In this document: positions 1-9,668 of the stretch, in pieces
How positions within the stretch are numbered: the stretch's first letter is position 1
Layout: the number at the start of each line of letters is the position of its first letter
NCBI GenBank assembly: GCA_918797485.1
Contig: CAKKNE010000004.1
Span: forward strand, 4,774,001-4,838,000
Reading direction: 5' to 3'
Length of the DNA stretch: 64,000 nt
Source: Pelagomonas calceolata
Taxonomy: Eukaryota; Sar; Pelagophyceae; Pelagomonadales; Pelagomonadaceae
Notes under the pieces: model-generated
What the model saw: only the letters and a program-made list of their open reading frames with translations
Told to the model about the DNA's origin: nothing
Databases searched by the model: none
Program-made: the position numbers and the translations under genes

Positions 1-2
1 GC

Positions 3-1658
3 GACGAGGCGCGAAAGGTGTCGCGGGACTTCGCGTGCGACCGCGTGGTTTTGCTAAGGGAGATGCGCTACTTCCGGAGTTATCTGGGAGGCGGCGACGC
101 GTGCGAGGACATCGACATATCCGTGCACTGCGACGTGCACATCTTCGAGTGGCTCGTGCAGTGGATCCACTCGCCGAACAAGCCGCCGCCGCTCGACGCG
201 TCGAGCGTCGTCTCGATTCTTATTAGCTCCGAGTTCCTCGAGATGGCGAACTTGGTGGAGCACTGCCTGAAGTTCATGGCGGCGCACGTCGGCGAAATCT
301 TGGAGATGCCCATCGACCTGGCCTGCGTCTCCGACGCGCTCGTCCAGCGCCTCGCGGCGCTGTGCCCCGCCGAGGTTTTGTGTGACTTGACGGACGCCAA
401 GGATAAGTTGCTGCCCAAGCTGTACAAGCGGCGCCTGGAGCTGGACTTTCGGCACTCCTCGAAGGCGAACAAGCGCGACATTTTGAAATGTCGCCACTGC
501 GACCGCCTCTACCCGGCCTGGGCCCAAACTAAATTATCCTGTGCGAAGGCGCCGCCGCGGATTGATAGGCGGGGGCACCTCTGCCTGCGCCACGAGCCTG
601 TTGAAGAAAGGTGGTCCCTCACGGAGTACGTCGGCGAGCTCCACGCGGCGGGCATGCCCTGGGAGGAGGTCTACTGGACCATGTGGGCCGCGACGCACAT
701 TTTCCGGTGCACGGCCTGCGACGAGTGGTTCGGCGCCGCGGATATGGAGAATTGCCGCCACCACCCGGGGCCGCAGGAATTTACAGATGACCATGCGCTC
801 CGGGGAAAATACGCGTGCTGCGGCGCGGAGTGCCTGCGCTTCGCGGCCGGCGCCGTCGCGAAGGGCTGCGCGGCGCGGCGGCACGCCGTCTCGTCCATCG
901 ACGGCTCGGCTTCACCGCAAACGCTGGCGCTGCTCGAGAAGCGCGACTGGGCCCGCACCGTTGAGCAAGAGGAGCCTGCAGAAAGGGCGTCGTCGTCCGA
1001 GCGCAGCCGCGCGCCGACGCCGGTGCCCGAGCCGCCCGAGCCCGCGCCCGTGGTCGTGCGGCCCCCGGAGCCCGCCGCGGAGCCCGCCGAGGAGCGGCCG
1101 GAGTCCCAGGAGCGGCCGGCGTCCCAGGAGAGAGCCGAGAAGCCCGAGGAGCCCAGGCTCGCGGCGAAGGTCGAGAAGAAGATCCGGAAGAAGGGCGCCG
1201 CCAAGAAGAAGCTCGCGAACGCCGTCAGGAAGGCTAACGGTGCGGTCAAGAAGAAGCTCGACCTCGCCGCGGCCGCCGCGAAGGCCCTCGAGGACGAGGC
1301 CGCGCGGAAGAAAGCGATGGCGGCGAAGGCGAAGGCCGCGGCGGAGCGCGCGCGGCGCCTCTTCTCGGTCTTCGGCGCGGCGCCGGACGGTGTGCATGCG
1401 CCGATGGACCACGAGCACCCGCTCGCGCGCGGCAAGGCCGCGAAACGGAGCGACGACGCCGCGGCGCTGTCGCCGCGGCGGCGCCGCGCCTACGAGATGG
1501 ACTGCGGCTGGCGCCTCGAGGACCAGGAGCGCATGGGCCAGCTGGCCCGGGCGTTGGTCGAGAGGCGGACGCCGCTCGCGGGCGCGCTCGCACGCGCGGA
1601 TCAGCAGGACGAGGAGGTCAAGGTCGAGAAGAAGGCCGAGGCGAAGCGGTGGCGGTAG
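3..1658 (+). CDS. SANBR/KIAA1841-like BTB protein (5' end outside window)
   Basis: The frame is open from the window edge: codons before the first GTG (position 18) read DEARKVSRDF, as in the SANBR/KIAA1841 family, so the true start lies upstream. The N-terminal 130 residues match the family's BTB-like domain (LLREMRYF, DISVHCDVHIFEWL, SILISSEFLEM). Next come paired cysteines (CRHCDRLYP, later FRCTACDEWF and YACCGAECLRF) separated by IDRRGHLCLRHE and WEEVYWTMW, the same order as the animal proteins. Residues 320-440 are a Pro/Glu then Lys/Ala-rich low-complexity stretch with coiled-coil character, and the tail contains YEMDCGWRLEDQERM. In animals the family includes a BTB regulator of class-switch recombination; the algal role is unknown. 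No intron is visible in this part. Family assignment is firm, function is not. Confidence 0.75.
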   Translation, partial: DEARKVSRDFACDRVVLLREMRYFRSYLGGGDACEDIDISVHCDVHIFEWLVQWIHSPNKPPPLDASSVVSILISSEFLEMANLVEHCLKFMAAHVGEILEMPIDLACVSDALVQRLAALCPAEVLCDLTDAKDKLLPKLYKRRLELDFRHSSKANKRDILKCRHCDRLYPAWAQTKLSCAKAPPRIDRRGHLCLRHEPVEERWSLTEYVGELHAAGMPWEEVYWTMWAATHIFRCTACDEWFGAADMENCRHHPGPQEFTDDHALRGKYACCGAECLRFAAGAVAKGCAARRHAVSSIDGSASPQTLALLEKRDWARTVEQEEPAERASSSERSRAPTPVPEPPEPAPVVVRPPEPAAEPAEERPESQERPASQERAEKPEEPRLAAKVEKKIRKKGAAKKKLANAVRKANGAVKKKLDLAAAAAKALEDEAARKKAMAAKAKAAAERARRLFSVFGAAPDGVHAPMDHEHPLARGKAAKRSDDAAALSPRRRRAYEMDCGWRLEDQERMGQLARALVERRTPLAGALARADQQDEEVKVEKKAEAKRWR

Positions 1659-1697
1659 TAGTCCTGAGAGGTTATCTTAAGTTGTTCAAATGGTGAC

Positions 1698-1720
1698 GCT
1701 AGCGGCCGGTAAGACACTAG
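1698..1720 (+). promoter_or_regulatory. GCTAGCG...GACACTAG motif, promoter-like
   Basis: Imperfect palindrome with CTAG at each end (GCTAGCGG, then GTAAGACACTAG). It lies about 200 bp upstream of the ATG at 1919 in the common orientation. A separate CTAGGCCGCCTAG palindrome follows near 1758. The promoter role is inferred from recurrence. Confidence 0.5.
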
Positions 1721-1918
1721 AACCGCCATGAAAAATTGCCAATTATTTGCTTAGAGCTAGGCCGCCTAGCCGCCACGACCTGTTGCTGCTTGTGCTCATG
1801 CCGTGCGTATGCTCGCGTGCTAGCACCGATGGGCAGTGAATACATGCCGTCGGGGCGCGATTGATGTCGGTTTGAGGCAGCCCCTCCATCAATAGCAACT
1901 TTTGGGCAGGTCTGAGGC

Positions 1919-3559
1919 ATGCGTACGGTGCTCGTCGCTGCGGCCCTCGCCCAGGCGCTGGACTACAGCGCCGTCCGATGGGGGCCCAGCCGCCAGCAGA
2001 AGAAGCGGGGCATCCCGCAGAACCACGGCTTCGCGGCGCTCAAGAAGGAGTTAGATAGGAGCCTGCGGGAGAAGTGGTTCAAGGGCCGCCGGCCGCAGAC
2101 GGCGGCGGGGGCCACGGAACTATTAAGGGAGGTGCTCGGCTCGCAGGTCCGCGACCAGCTGATCCTGATCCGGGGCGGGCGGCTCTTCACGACCCACAAT
2201 TTCACGCACAATACGAAGCACACCTACATGCTGCGGCTCCTGGCCGCGGTCCAGCGCGCCGGCGGGCCGCTGCCGGACGCGTGGCTCATGTACGAGAGCA
2301 GTTCGCGGGGCAAGTGCCACGACCTGGACGGCCTCGGCGGTCACGGTCGGCTCCTGCCGACGTTGGTGATCGCGAAGCTGGACGGCTACGGGCAGTGCGG
2401 TATACTGGTACCGAACCCCTACTTCGGCTTGGGGGATATAAACGACATGTGGCGCCTGCAGATTGAGGCCTTGATGGATGCGAACGAGACCACAAAAAAG
2501 CGCGACCCGCGCGTCTTCTGGCGCGGCGAGGTGGCGGCGCTCGCGGTGAAGCGGAAAGGCTACCCCTGCAAGAGCGAGCGGGGCAACCACGCGCGGCTCG
2601 CGGCGTTGGCGCTGACGGCCGACGACCCGTCGCACTTCGACGTCAAGTGCAATGTGGGTTGTGAGGCCCGGGACGCGGCCAAGTGGCCGTGCCCCGGGCT
2701 GGCTTACGACGCGACGATGCGGAAAATTTATGCTGATAATTCATCGATCAGGGACCCGAAGTTCTACACCGAGCCGGACTACGCGAACTACAAGTACGTC
2801 CTGAACCTCCCGGGCAAGACGGACGGGTCGTACAGCCGCAACCTCAACCACCTCTGGTACGTCGGCGCCGCGGTATTACTGTGGGACACGCCCTCAGTGG
2901 AGTGGTATTATCCAGCGCTGAAGCACGGCGCGACGCACGCCGCGGTCAATCGCACGACGGCCCGGGCCGTCGTCGCGGCGCTCGACGCGTCCCCCGAAAA
3001 GTACGCTCGTCTCCTGGCGGGCGCGCGGCGCGTCCAGCGGGAGCTGACGTCCCCGGAGGCGATCGCGCGGTACGTGCGGCACGTCGTCGACGCGCTCCGC
3101 CGCGCGCAAGCGCAGCATCTGATAAAATGGGGCGACGTCCTCGCGGGGGAGAACTGCTCCGACTTCGTCGAGGTCACCGTGGACGGCGCGCCCGCGCACG
3201 CGCGCCACCTCTGGTTCTACCAGAACGCCAGCGACGTCGCAAATACGTCGGCGCGCGTCGGCATGCACTACACAACCAACGTCTACGCGCCCGTGGCCTC
3301 GTGCGCGGCGATGGTAGGAGCGGCCGTCAAGACGCGCGACACGTCATCGCACGGAGCGAGTGTGCGCACGGACAACCCCGAGGCCGTCGGCGCGAGCGTC
3401 GGCGCGGCAGCGTCGACGTCGCCGGCCCAGGCCGCGCGCTCGTTCGAGTCGATGTACGCGCCGAAGTCGTCGTCCGCGACGGCCCCGGGTTCCTCGTCAA
3501 GCTGCGACCGGTGGCCGCGGCCCTACCACTGCATGACCTCTTCTAGTGGGATAAATTAG
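1919..3559 (+). CDS. GT90 (CAP10/Rumi-type) glycosyltransferase, secretory
   Basis: 546 residues with a short hydrophobic leader (MRTVLVAAALAQAL), so probably lumenal in the ER or Golgi. Family signatures of GT90/CAP10 O-glycosyltransferases are seen in order: QCGILVPNPYF (about 160), RDPRVFWRGE (about 195), NHARLAALAL followed by a Cys-containing stretch, YKYVLNLPGKTDGSYSRNLN (about 290) and EWYYPALKHG (about 325). Known relatives transfer glucose or xylose to proteins or capsular glycans. The last 75 residues are Ser/Ala-rich and look disordered. The same domain reappears as the C-terminal half of the protein at 12489-15497. It ends only 12 bp from the convergent gene at 3572. Sugar and acceptor cannot be read from sequence. 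Confidence 0.8.
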   Translation: MRTVLVAAALAQALDYSAVRWGPSRQQKKRGIPQNHGFAALKKELDRSLREKWFKGRRPQTAAGATELLREVLGSQVRDQLILIRGGRLFTTHNFTHNTKHTYMLRLLAAVQRAGGPLPDAWLMYESSSRGKCHDLDGLGGHGRLLPTLVIAKLDGYGQCGILVPNPYFGLGDINDMWRLQIEALMDANETTKKRDPRVFWRGEVAALAVKRKGYPCKSERGNHARLAALALTADDPSHFDVKCNVGCEARDAAKWPCPGLAYDATMRKIYADNSSIRDPKFYTEPDYANYKYVLNLPGKTDGSYSRNLNHLWYVGAAVLLWDTPSVEWYYPALKHGATHAAVNRTTARAVVAALDASPEKYARLLAGARRVQRELTSPEAIARYVRHVVDALRRAQAQHLIKWGDVLAGENCSDFVEVTVDGAPAHARHLWFYQNASDVANTSARVGMHYTTNVYAPVASCAAMVGAAVKTRDTSSHGASVRTDNPEAVGASVGAAASTSPAQAARSFESMYAPKSSSATAPGSSSSCDRWPRPYHCMTSSSGIN

Positions 3560-3571
3560 TATGTGAATGAA

Positions 3572-4651
3572 TTAATGCCGCGGTCGCGTCGCGAACTGGT
3601 CGATGCGGTCCACGAGCTCCGCGAAGGACGGGCGGTCCTCGGGGCGCCGCTGGTTCGCGAGGCGCATCAGCTCCCCCAGCAACTCGCGCTCGGGCCCGCT
3701 CGTCGCGCGGTCGTGGATGAACGGGAGTAACCATGGACGGTTCGCCACGTCGAAGACGTGTGTCTTCTCCGACAAGAGCAAGCACGCTCCATCGAGGCAC
3801 GTCCCGCGGCTCTCGGGCGCGCCGACGGCGCCCGTCTCGCACGGGGTGTGGATGCCGGGCTCGCCGCGGCAGCTCAAGTTTTCCTTGAAGGCCGGGCAAT
3901 CCGTATCCTTGCGGCACGCTCGGGCGGTGTTGTTGAGCACCCGAGGCACCGAGCGGCGACCCACACCCTTGAGCGGCCACCGACGCAGCGCGGCTTTACC
4001 TAGCGGCGACTCCGTGAGCCGTTTCGGGCCGTCGACCATGCAAACCGTCCCGTCAGCATCATCCATCGCGAACTGCTGCGCCTTGAAGTCGTCCAATATG
4101 TATCCGCGCGACGCCCAGGCACCAAAGCACTCTAGAATTGCCTTCGCCAGCTCCAGCGGTCTCTTCCGCGCGCGCTTGTCGAACGCGCGCGACATGAGCG
4201 GGGGCTTGTCCCGAGACGTCTTCCCGATCGGCGGCCCGCAGTCGCCCACCACGAAGCTCACGTGCCGCGCGTCGTCCGAGAACCAGGCGCCGTGCAGGGG
4301 GACGATGCCCGGCTCGCCGCGCAGCGCCTCCAAATAAATCATCTCCTCCCAGAGCACGTCGCCGCCGTAGTCGCCCTGCGCCGCGTGGCGGCCCTTCCCC
4401 TTGACGATGACGGGCGCGCCCCGCATGCTGCCGCGGTACACCGTCTTGGCCTTGCTCGAGATTTTTTCCCAGAGTTGGACGTCGCTCTTCCGTCGAACGG
4501 TCCAGGCGACCGGCGTCGTGCGATTCGTCGGCGCGGCGAACCAGTCGTCGATCGCCTTGGCGCGACGTAGTAATGCGTTGTCGTCAAGCCGCATGGCCAG
4601 TCGACTCTTGGCCGCGACGAGGAGAGGTGCTATGGCGTACAGCAGCCGCAT
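3572..4651 (-). CDS. secreted protein-kinase-like (FAM69/DIPK or POMK type)
   Basis: 359 residues starting with a signal peptide (MRLLYAIAPLLVAAKS). A kinase-like fold is visible: the beta-3 lysine in APVIVKGK (about 80), an acidic helix WEEMIYLEALRG, a catalytic-loop-like DDFKAQQF (about 190), VDGPK in place of the DFG region, and a C-lobe ending RPEDRPSFAELVDRID. A Cys-rich insert (CRKDTDCP...CRGEPG...CETG...CLDGAC) resembles the FAM69/DIPK PIP49_C region. Secreted kinases of this type phosphorylate sugars or lumenal proteins. The protein at 17065-20112 contains two further copies of this domain. Activity is uncertain because the usual HRD and DFG motifs are altered. Confidence 0.6.
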   Translation of the reverse strand: MRLLYAIAPLLVAAKSRLAMRLDDNALLRRAKAIDDWFAAPTNRTTPVAWTVRRKSDVQLWEKISSKAKTVYRGSMRGAPVIVKGKGRHAAQGDYGGDVLWEEMIYLEALRGEPGIVPLHGAWFSDDARHVSFVVGDCGPPIGKTSRDKPPLMSRAFDKRARKRPLELAKAILECFGAWASRGYILDDFKAQQFAMDDADGTVCMVDGPKRLTESPLGKAALRRWPLKGVGRRSVPRVLNNTARACRKDTDCPAFKENLSCRGEPGIHTPCETGAVGAPESRGTCLDGACLLLSEKTHVFDVANRPWLLPFIHDRATSGPERELLGELMRLANQRRPEDRPSFAELVDRIDQFATRPRH

Positions 4652-4801
4652 GGTGCCTGGCTGCCCCTTTGCTTTTAGCTGCCCGTTATGCCGCAGCGAT
4701 GGATCGGCACCAATTACACAACGCCTGCATTTCTTTACGGCGTCGCGTGCGCAGTGTGCGGTGTCATTCAGGCACGCCGACTCGAGCTCAAAGAGAGCGA
4801 T

Positions 4802-4825
4802 GCTAGAGTCTTACAGGCCGCTAGC
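4802..4825 (-). promoter_or_regulatory. GCTAGCG...GACTCTAGC motif, promoter-like
   Basis: On the minus strand it reads GCTAGCGGCC then TGTAAGACTCTAGC. It is about 150 bp upstream of the ATG at 4651 in the common orientation. Confidence 0.5.
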
Positions 4826-5072
4826 TCTCCGCGTCGCCTCGCGTGTAGCGGCTAGCTGCGCATTTTGCACGCGAGACACAGCACTCGTCTATACACCAAT
4901 GATAGATTGATATAATAATGATGCAGCACCACTCATGTGTTCGGCGTTACTATCGCGGCGACATCAATTTCACACGCGGACTTGAGGCAATTATCGGTCT
5001 TGCTTGCGCCGCCGCCACACGCAGCGAAACTAGCCAGGGGCAGGGCAGGGCAATAAGTTCAGGAGATTTACG

Positions 5073-6908
5073 ATGGCCGAAAGCACGATGACGCGCGCGG
5101 CGCCGGGCGACGGCGAGGCCGCGGGCGCGCTCCTCGCGACGAAAGAGCTCGTCAAGCCCGAGAAGCCCGGTAGTAGCATCAAGGGCATCCTGGCCGGCGC
5201 CGCCGCGGCTTCGTTCGCTCTCGGGCTGCTCGCGGCCGTGACGCCGTCGACGCGCCAGGCTCCCGTCGGACTCGCAGGAGATCGTTGGTCCCTGACCGTC
5301 GAGGGCGGCCTCGGAAGCGTGGACCCGAACTACGTCAGCTTCGTCGTCGACCCGGCGAGCCTCGAGGTCGTCAAGAAGTACCCGAGCTACCCGTACCCCG
5401 TCGACTTCACTAGTCCGGCGCTCAAGGCCCTCGTGAAGGAGCTGGCGCCGGCGCTGTTCGTTATTACGGGAGGCAACAGCAACTGCATCTCGTACGCCGA
5501 CGGCTTCGACCCCGGCTCGTCTCCGAAGTCATCAGCTGACAACTACTTGTCGACCTACTGCGAGGGTAAGACGTACTACGGCAATCTGGAGCCGGCGCTG
5601 TTCAAGACTTTGTTAGATTTCGCGGCGGACACGGGGACTGACCTCGTGTGGCACCTGAACATGGCCTTTGGCCGCGGGCACTCGTCGGCCGCGTACGAGC
5701 CCTGGGACGCCAACGACGCGAAGGGGCTCCTCGAAGCCGCGGGCTCGGCGCTGAAGGGAGCGATGCTCTTCGAGGAATTGCCGGAGAAGGGGAAGAAGGT
5801 CGAGAGCTGTGTGGAAATCAACCAGTGAGTTGGGCCGCCATCGAGCAGACGCAGCTACGGAGAAAATATCGCGTCGATGGCGTGGGGCGCCCGAACTTTG
5901 ATTTCCACACAGGTAGGGTTCGACATCACGCCCGAGCAGATGGCAAACGACCTCGCCATCATGAAGGCCGCGCTCCCGTCCAAGAAGACGCTCGTCTACG
6001 GCGTCCTGAACCAGGACTCGGACCAGGACAAGACGACGGTTACCGACCCGATTTACCAGGCAAGCAAGGACTCTATAGATGTCGTCGCCTTCTCGTACTA
6101 CATGAACAACGCCTGGAGACGCGCGCCTGAAAATCACGGCTCGTACAGCGGCTCCGGCAGGTGCAAATTTGACCCGAAGCAAACGGCGGCGTTCATGGTG
6201 GAACCGGCGCACCGCGCGACGCTCGACACGACATCCAAGCACTTCGTCGAGCTAGGCGAGTCGTTAGGCAAACCCGTGCAGCTCATCGCCGGGGCGCCCT
6301 GCACGCACAACAAGGAGGGCACGGGCTACGGAGCCGTCGACGCGCACGTCGGGGCCTTGTGGTACGCCGACGCGCTCGGCCGCGTCGCCAAGCAAGGCGT
6401 CCGCGTCTTCGCGCGCCAGACCCTCGTCGGCGCCGTCTACGGCCTCCTCGGCACGACCACACACAAGCACAAGCTCGCCCCGACGCCCGGGTACTGGGTC
6501 GCGGTCCTCCACAAGCGGCTGATGGGGCCGTCGGTCCTCGGCGTGACCGCGCGCGGTCCCGAAGGCTTCTCTGCCTACGCCCACTGCTCCAAAGGCGCGT
6601 CGGGCTACACCCTGCTTCTCGTGAACTTCGACGGCGACAACGTCACCTTGACGCTCCCCTCGCACGGCACGCGCGCGGAGTACGTGCTGACGTCGCCCGA
6701 CGGGCTGACGACCGGCTCGACGCTAGCGAACCCGCATCCCGGAAGGACGGTGCTCAACGGCGGCGCCGTCCTGGCAGTCTCCAAAAAAGGCGAGCTGCCC
6801 GCGCTCGACGGGCGGTCGGTCGACGGCTCGACGAAGCTCACGGTGCCCGCGGAAGCGATTGCCTTCGTCGTCATGGAGGAGATCGCGGACGGTATCAGCG
6901 GGTGCTGA
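5073..6908 (+). CDS. heparanase-like GH79 protein, membrane-anchored, two exons
   Basis: Proposed CDS is 5073-5798 joined to 5913-6908 (573 aa); the junction is phase 0 and reads EKGKK-VGFDITPEQ. A single hydrophobic segment at about 31-53 after a charged N-terminus suggests a type II signal anchor. The body follows heparanase: DLVWHLNMAF early, then GALWYADALGRVAKQGVRVF, RQTLVGAVYG and TPGYWVAVLHKRLMGPSVL, followed by a beta-sandwich domain. Human-type enzymes cleave heparan sulfate with two glutamates. Where the nucleophile Glu is expected (WLGETSSAYGGG-like) this protein has LIAGAPCTHN, and the acid-base GNEPN motif is not obvious, so it may be inactive or use other residues. It sits among sulfotransferases and glycosyltransferases, which suits a role in sulfated glycan turnover or binding. 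Confidence 0.7.
5799..5912 (+). mobile_element. introner element (intron) in the heparanase-like gene
   Basis: CTGTGTGGAAATCAA at 5807 pairs with TTGATTTCCACACAG ending at 5912. The upstream octamer GTCGAGAG supplies the GT donor; the downstream octamer is GTAGGGTT, so the target duplication has decayed to 4 of 8 matches. The intron is 114 bp and contains the GTCGATGGCGT block common to these elements. Confidence 0.85.
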
Positions 6909-7148
6909 ACCCCGCACAAAACTAGGGTGAACATTATCTCGTATATGACTAATCACCTTCTAGATGTACGAGACAATTCCCAGATTCGCCTCGATCGACG
7001 CGTCGAGTGCTACTAGTAGTCGACCGCTGTGCACAGTGGCTATGTCACGTGCTATGTCTCCCGAGCGGCCTTGCCGACTCCGAGTCGGAGACTCCAGAGG
7101 CACTACGTCGACTGGCTCGCAGTTCCCACCTGAGACGAGGCAGACTAA

Positions 7149-8024
7149 TTATCGCTTCTGCAGGCCCGCGCAGCTCGGCGCGAGCGCCGTCCAGCCACCG
7201 GGCGCGTGGGCCACGGCGCAGCGGTCGACGAGTGCCGGGCGCCCGAGGGCTGCGAGCGCCGCGGCGCGCGTGGCGTTGGTCCAGGGGTTCGCGACCTCGC
7301 CCGCGCGGACGGGAGGCCGGCGCGCGGCGCGCGCGGCGTCCGTGGCGCGCGCGCGCGACACGCCGTCGGCGACGGCCTCGCCGTCCGCGGCGACGAAGGC
7401 CGCGAGGGTGTCGTAGGCGGCGGCCGCGCGCGAGGCGCCGCCGCCGCGCCAGTCGACGAGGTCCTCGAAGCAGACGACGACGTGCGGCAATTCGCAAAGG
7501 CGCGCGTAGTCGCGCGCGTGCCAGCGGGCCGTGTCGCGCGCCATGCGCACGGCGAAGGCGTCGAAGTCCGCCTGGAGATTTTTTGACACCCAGTCCTTCT
7601 CCCGCACGCGGCCGACGTGCCGTTCGCCGCGCCCGTAGAGCCTGGCTACGGTCTTGCGCTGGTACTCGGCCCAGATGGCGTCGAGGGGCCGGCGCACGAC
7701 CACCAGGGCCGCCCCGAAGCGCGGCCAAGGGCACGGCAGCGAGCCGTTGCGGAAGAGGCGCGTGAAGGCGAAGCCCTTCGGGTGAGCCTTGATGGTCGTC
7801 TGGTTCGCGGCGCAGCGCGCCTCGCCAGGCAGCACGGCCATGAGGGACTTGTCGTGGTAGACGCTGCCACTCTGCCCGCCGAGCGCGGCGTCAAGGAAGA
7901 GCCGCGTCATCGTGGAGCCCGAGCCGGGCACCGTCCAGAGCACCGGCGGCGTGGCGAAGCGCCGTCGCAGCGGCTGCGCCGCGGCGCAGGCTACCAGTGC
8001 GACTGCGGCTGCGCACCGGGCCAT
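7149..8024 (-). CDS. secretory sulfotransferase (WSCD-like)
   Basis: 291 residues with an N-terminal signal or anchor (MARCAAAVALVACAAAQPL). The PAPS-binding signature begins right after it: VLWTVPGSGSTMTRLFL, typical of WSCD and related P-loop sulfotransferases. ALVVVRRPLDAIWAEYQRK fits the 3'-phosphate-binding segment, and ELPHVVVCFEDLV follows. The C-terminal PWTNATRAAALAALG is also seen in this group. It should transfer sulfate from PAPS to a glycan or protein in the Golgi. The gene is intronless and divergent from the gene at 8249 with 225 bp between starts, so they may share a promoter region. The substrate is unknown. Confidence 0.75.
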   Translation of the reverse strand: MARCAAAVALVACAAAQPLRRRFATPPVLWTVPGSGSTMTRLFLDAALGGQSGSVYHDKSLMAVLPGEARCAANQTTIKAHPKGFAFTRLFRNGSLPCPWPRFGAALVVVRRPLDAIWAEYQRKTVARLYGRGERHVGRVREKDWVSKNLQADFDAFAVRMARDTARWHARDYARLCELPHVVVCFEDLVDWRGGGASRAAAAYDTLAAFVAADGEAVADGVSRARATDAARAARRPPVRAGEVANPWTNATRAAALAALGRPALVDRCAVAHAPGGWTALAPSCAGLQKR

Positions 8025-8248
8025 GCAGTCATCGCGCGCGGCCGTACTGGCGCGCCGTGTGCGCCAAAAATTGCTCGATCATCATGTGGTGCTTGATGAA
8101 ATGGAAAATATTTCATTTGGGAAAAGCTAACTTTTCCTGTCCTTTTTTATGATGTATATACATATACATACGAGTGTGTTGTGTTATAAACTGGTTTACA
8201 AAGTAGCGTCGATAAATCGGCTGCCCTTCGATGGGCCACCGATAACGC

Positions 8249-9262
8249 ATGCATCGGCTCGCGCCGCTGCTCGCGGCCGCCGTGGCGGCCCGGCGGCCGG
8301 TGGCGGAGCGCCTCTTCGTGGCCGTCGAGGTCGAGGCCGCGGCGCTTGAGGCCTGCGCGGGCGGCGGCTGCCGCGCGGCCGGATTAGTGGAGGCGCAGTG
8401 CGATACCTGGGTGCGGGGCCTCAAAGCGGTGGCCTTCTTCGGCGACGAGCGAGACGCGGCGCTGCCCGCGGCCTGCGCCGGCCGGGCGTATCGGCCGTGC
8501 GCCGAGGCGAACTTGGGGGGGGACCTCTCGTCCGCGCAGCTCAAGCGCGAGCACCTCCACCTGCAGCTGCTCGGCGCGGCGCCCGCCGACGCCGACTGGT
8601 TCGTCACCACGGAGCAGGACGTCTGGTGGCACGCGGCGCGGCTCCACGCGTACCTCGAGGCCATCGAACACAAGTTCCCGGACGCGCACGCGGCGCCCTT
8701 CTTCGCCGGCGGCTACGAGGGCCCCTTCCTGGTCATGAACCGGCGCTTCGTCGAGGCGGTCGTGGGCAACGCGACCTTCGTGGACCGGTGCCGCGCGGCG
8801 CTCCTCGAGTTCCTGGCGCAGCCCCACGTCCACCCTCACAAGGGCGACAAGGGCGACACGGGGGGTAAGCGGCGCCTCGGCGGTCGCGCGAAATGCCACC
8901 GCGCCGACGGCTCGTCCTGCGCGGCCGAGGCCCCCTACAACAACGACCTGCTCGTGCGCTGGTGCGCGCAGCGCTCCGGCGCGCGCGACGCCAACCCGGA
9001 GTGCCCGCGCAAGTGCCGCCAGGCCTTCGCGGCCCTCGAGCTGCCCTGCGCACCCGGCGCGGGCGGCGCCCTCGCGCTCTACAACAACGGCCACCACGGC
9101 GCGGCGCCCTACCCGGCGTCGGACTACGCCGGGCCCCTGCCGGGAAACCTCCTCGCGTTCCACCGCGTCGACGCGCGCGGCGCGCGCGCGCTCGAGAACC
9201 GGAGCCGCGCGGCCGCGCCCGGGCCGGCGCCCGCGGCCGCGTGCCGCGTCTACCGGCCCTGA
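8249..9262 (+). CDS. fringe-like (GT31-type) glycosyltransferase
   Basis: 337 residues with an N-terminal hydrophobic leader (MHRLAPLLAAAVAA). WFVTTEQDVWW (about 123) stands where fringe and C1GalT1-like enzymes have their acidic metal-binding motif, followed by FFAGGYEGPFLVMNRRFVEA and PYNNDLLVRWC, which fit the later part of the fold. Cys-rich segments near 215-270 suggest disulfides and lumenal placement. No intron. It belongs to the glycan cluster. The family call rests on motif order; it could be another GT-A enzyme, and the sugar is unknown. Confidence 0.55.
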   Translation: MHRLAPLLAAAVAARRPVAERLFVAVEVEAAALEACAGGGCRAAGLVEAQCDTWVRGLKAVAFFGDERDAALPAACAGRAYRPCAEANLGGDLSSAQLKREHLHLQLLGAAPADADWFVTTEQDVWWHAARLHAYLEAIEHKFPDAHAAPFFAGGYEGPFLVMNRRFVEAVVGNATFVDRCRAALLEFLAQPHVHPHKGDKGDTGGKRRLGGRAKCHRADGSSCAAEAPYNNDLLVRWCAQRSGARDANPECPRKCRQAFAALELPCAPGAGGALALYNNGHHGAAPYPASDYAGPLPGNLLAFHRVDARGARALENRSRAAAPGPAPAAACRVYRP

Positions 9263-9668
9263 GCGCCGCGGCCCCGGGGTGCCTATGAATGCGTTGATGT
9301 GTAAAAAAAAAAAAAAAGGGTCGGACCGCGGCGTCGCGACTGCCGCTGTATCCAAGCGTTTCGCGGAGACGGTCGGCGGCGTCGCGGTGCCGTCCGCGAC
9401 ATCGATAACAGTAACATCGGCGAGTTCCGTCGGCGACGACTCGGCCAGGGAGTCGCGCCGCGTAGGCTAGCGGTCTGTAAGACACTAGGGATGGCAAGCA
9501 ATTTTTTGTGGCACAGAATGCCTCACAGAGTGCTTGACCAGGCTGCCCTTGTGCGTCACCGCTCGACGTCTCATCACTGGGCAGCGTTTGAAAACAAGCG
9601 ATTGCGGCGCCGTGCAAAAGCAGGCGCACTGCATCGCGCATATTCGTAACGATGCTGCGCCATCAGTC
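9263..9668. other. intergenic region with A-tract and leader repeat
   Basis: Holds a 15-A homopolymer near 9303, the palindromic motif at 9466-9488, and the beginning of the leader that is repeated upstream of the next gene at 12303-12488. No gene is seen. Confidence 0.5.
9466..9488 (+). promoter_or_regulatory. GCTAGCG...GACACTAG motif, promoter-like
   Basis: GCTAGCGG then TCTGTAAGACACTAG, about 180 bp upstream of the ATG at 9669, common orientation. Confidence 0.5.

Noticed and set aside
54-1593. Long antisense and alternate-frame ORFs over the SANBR-like gene
   Set aside because: High GC removes stop codons from all frames; these are Arg/Pro-rich with no family motif, while the chosen frame matches a known family throughout.
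9302-9317. A-tract as a retrogene poly(A) tail of the fringe-like gene
   Set aside because: It is about 40 bp past the stop, but there is no target duplication or lost-intron evidence, and most neighbouring genes are intronless anyway.
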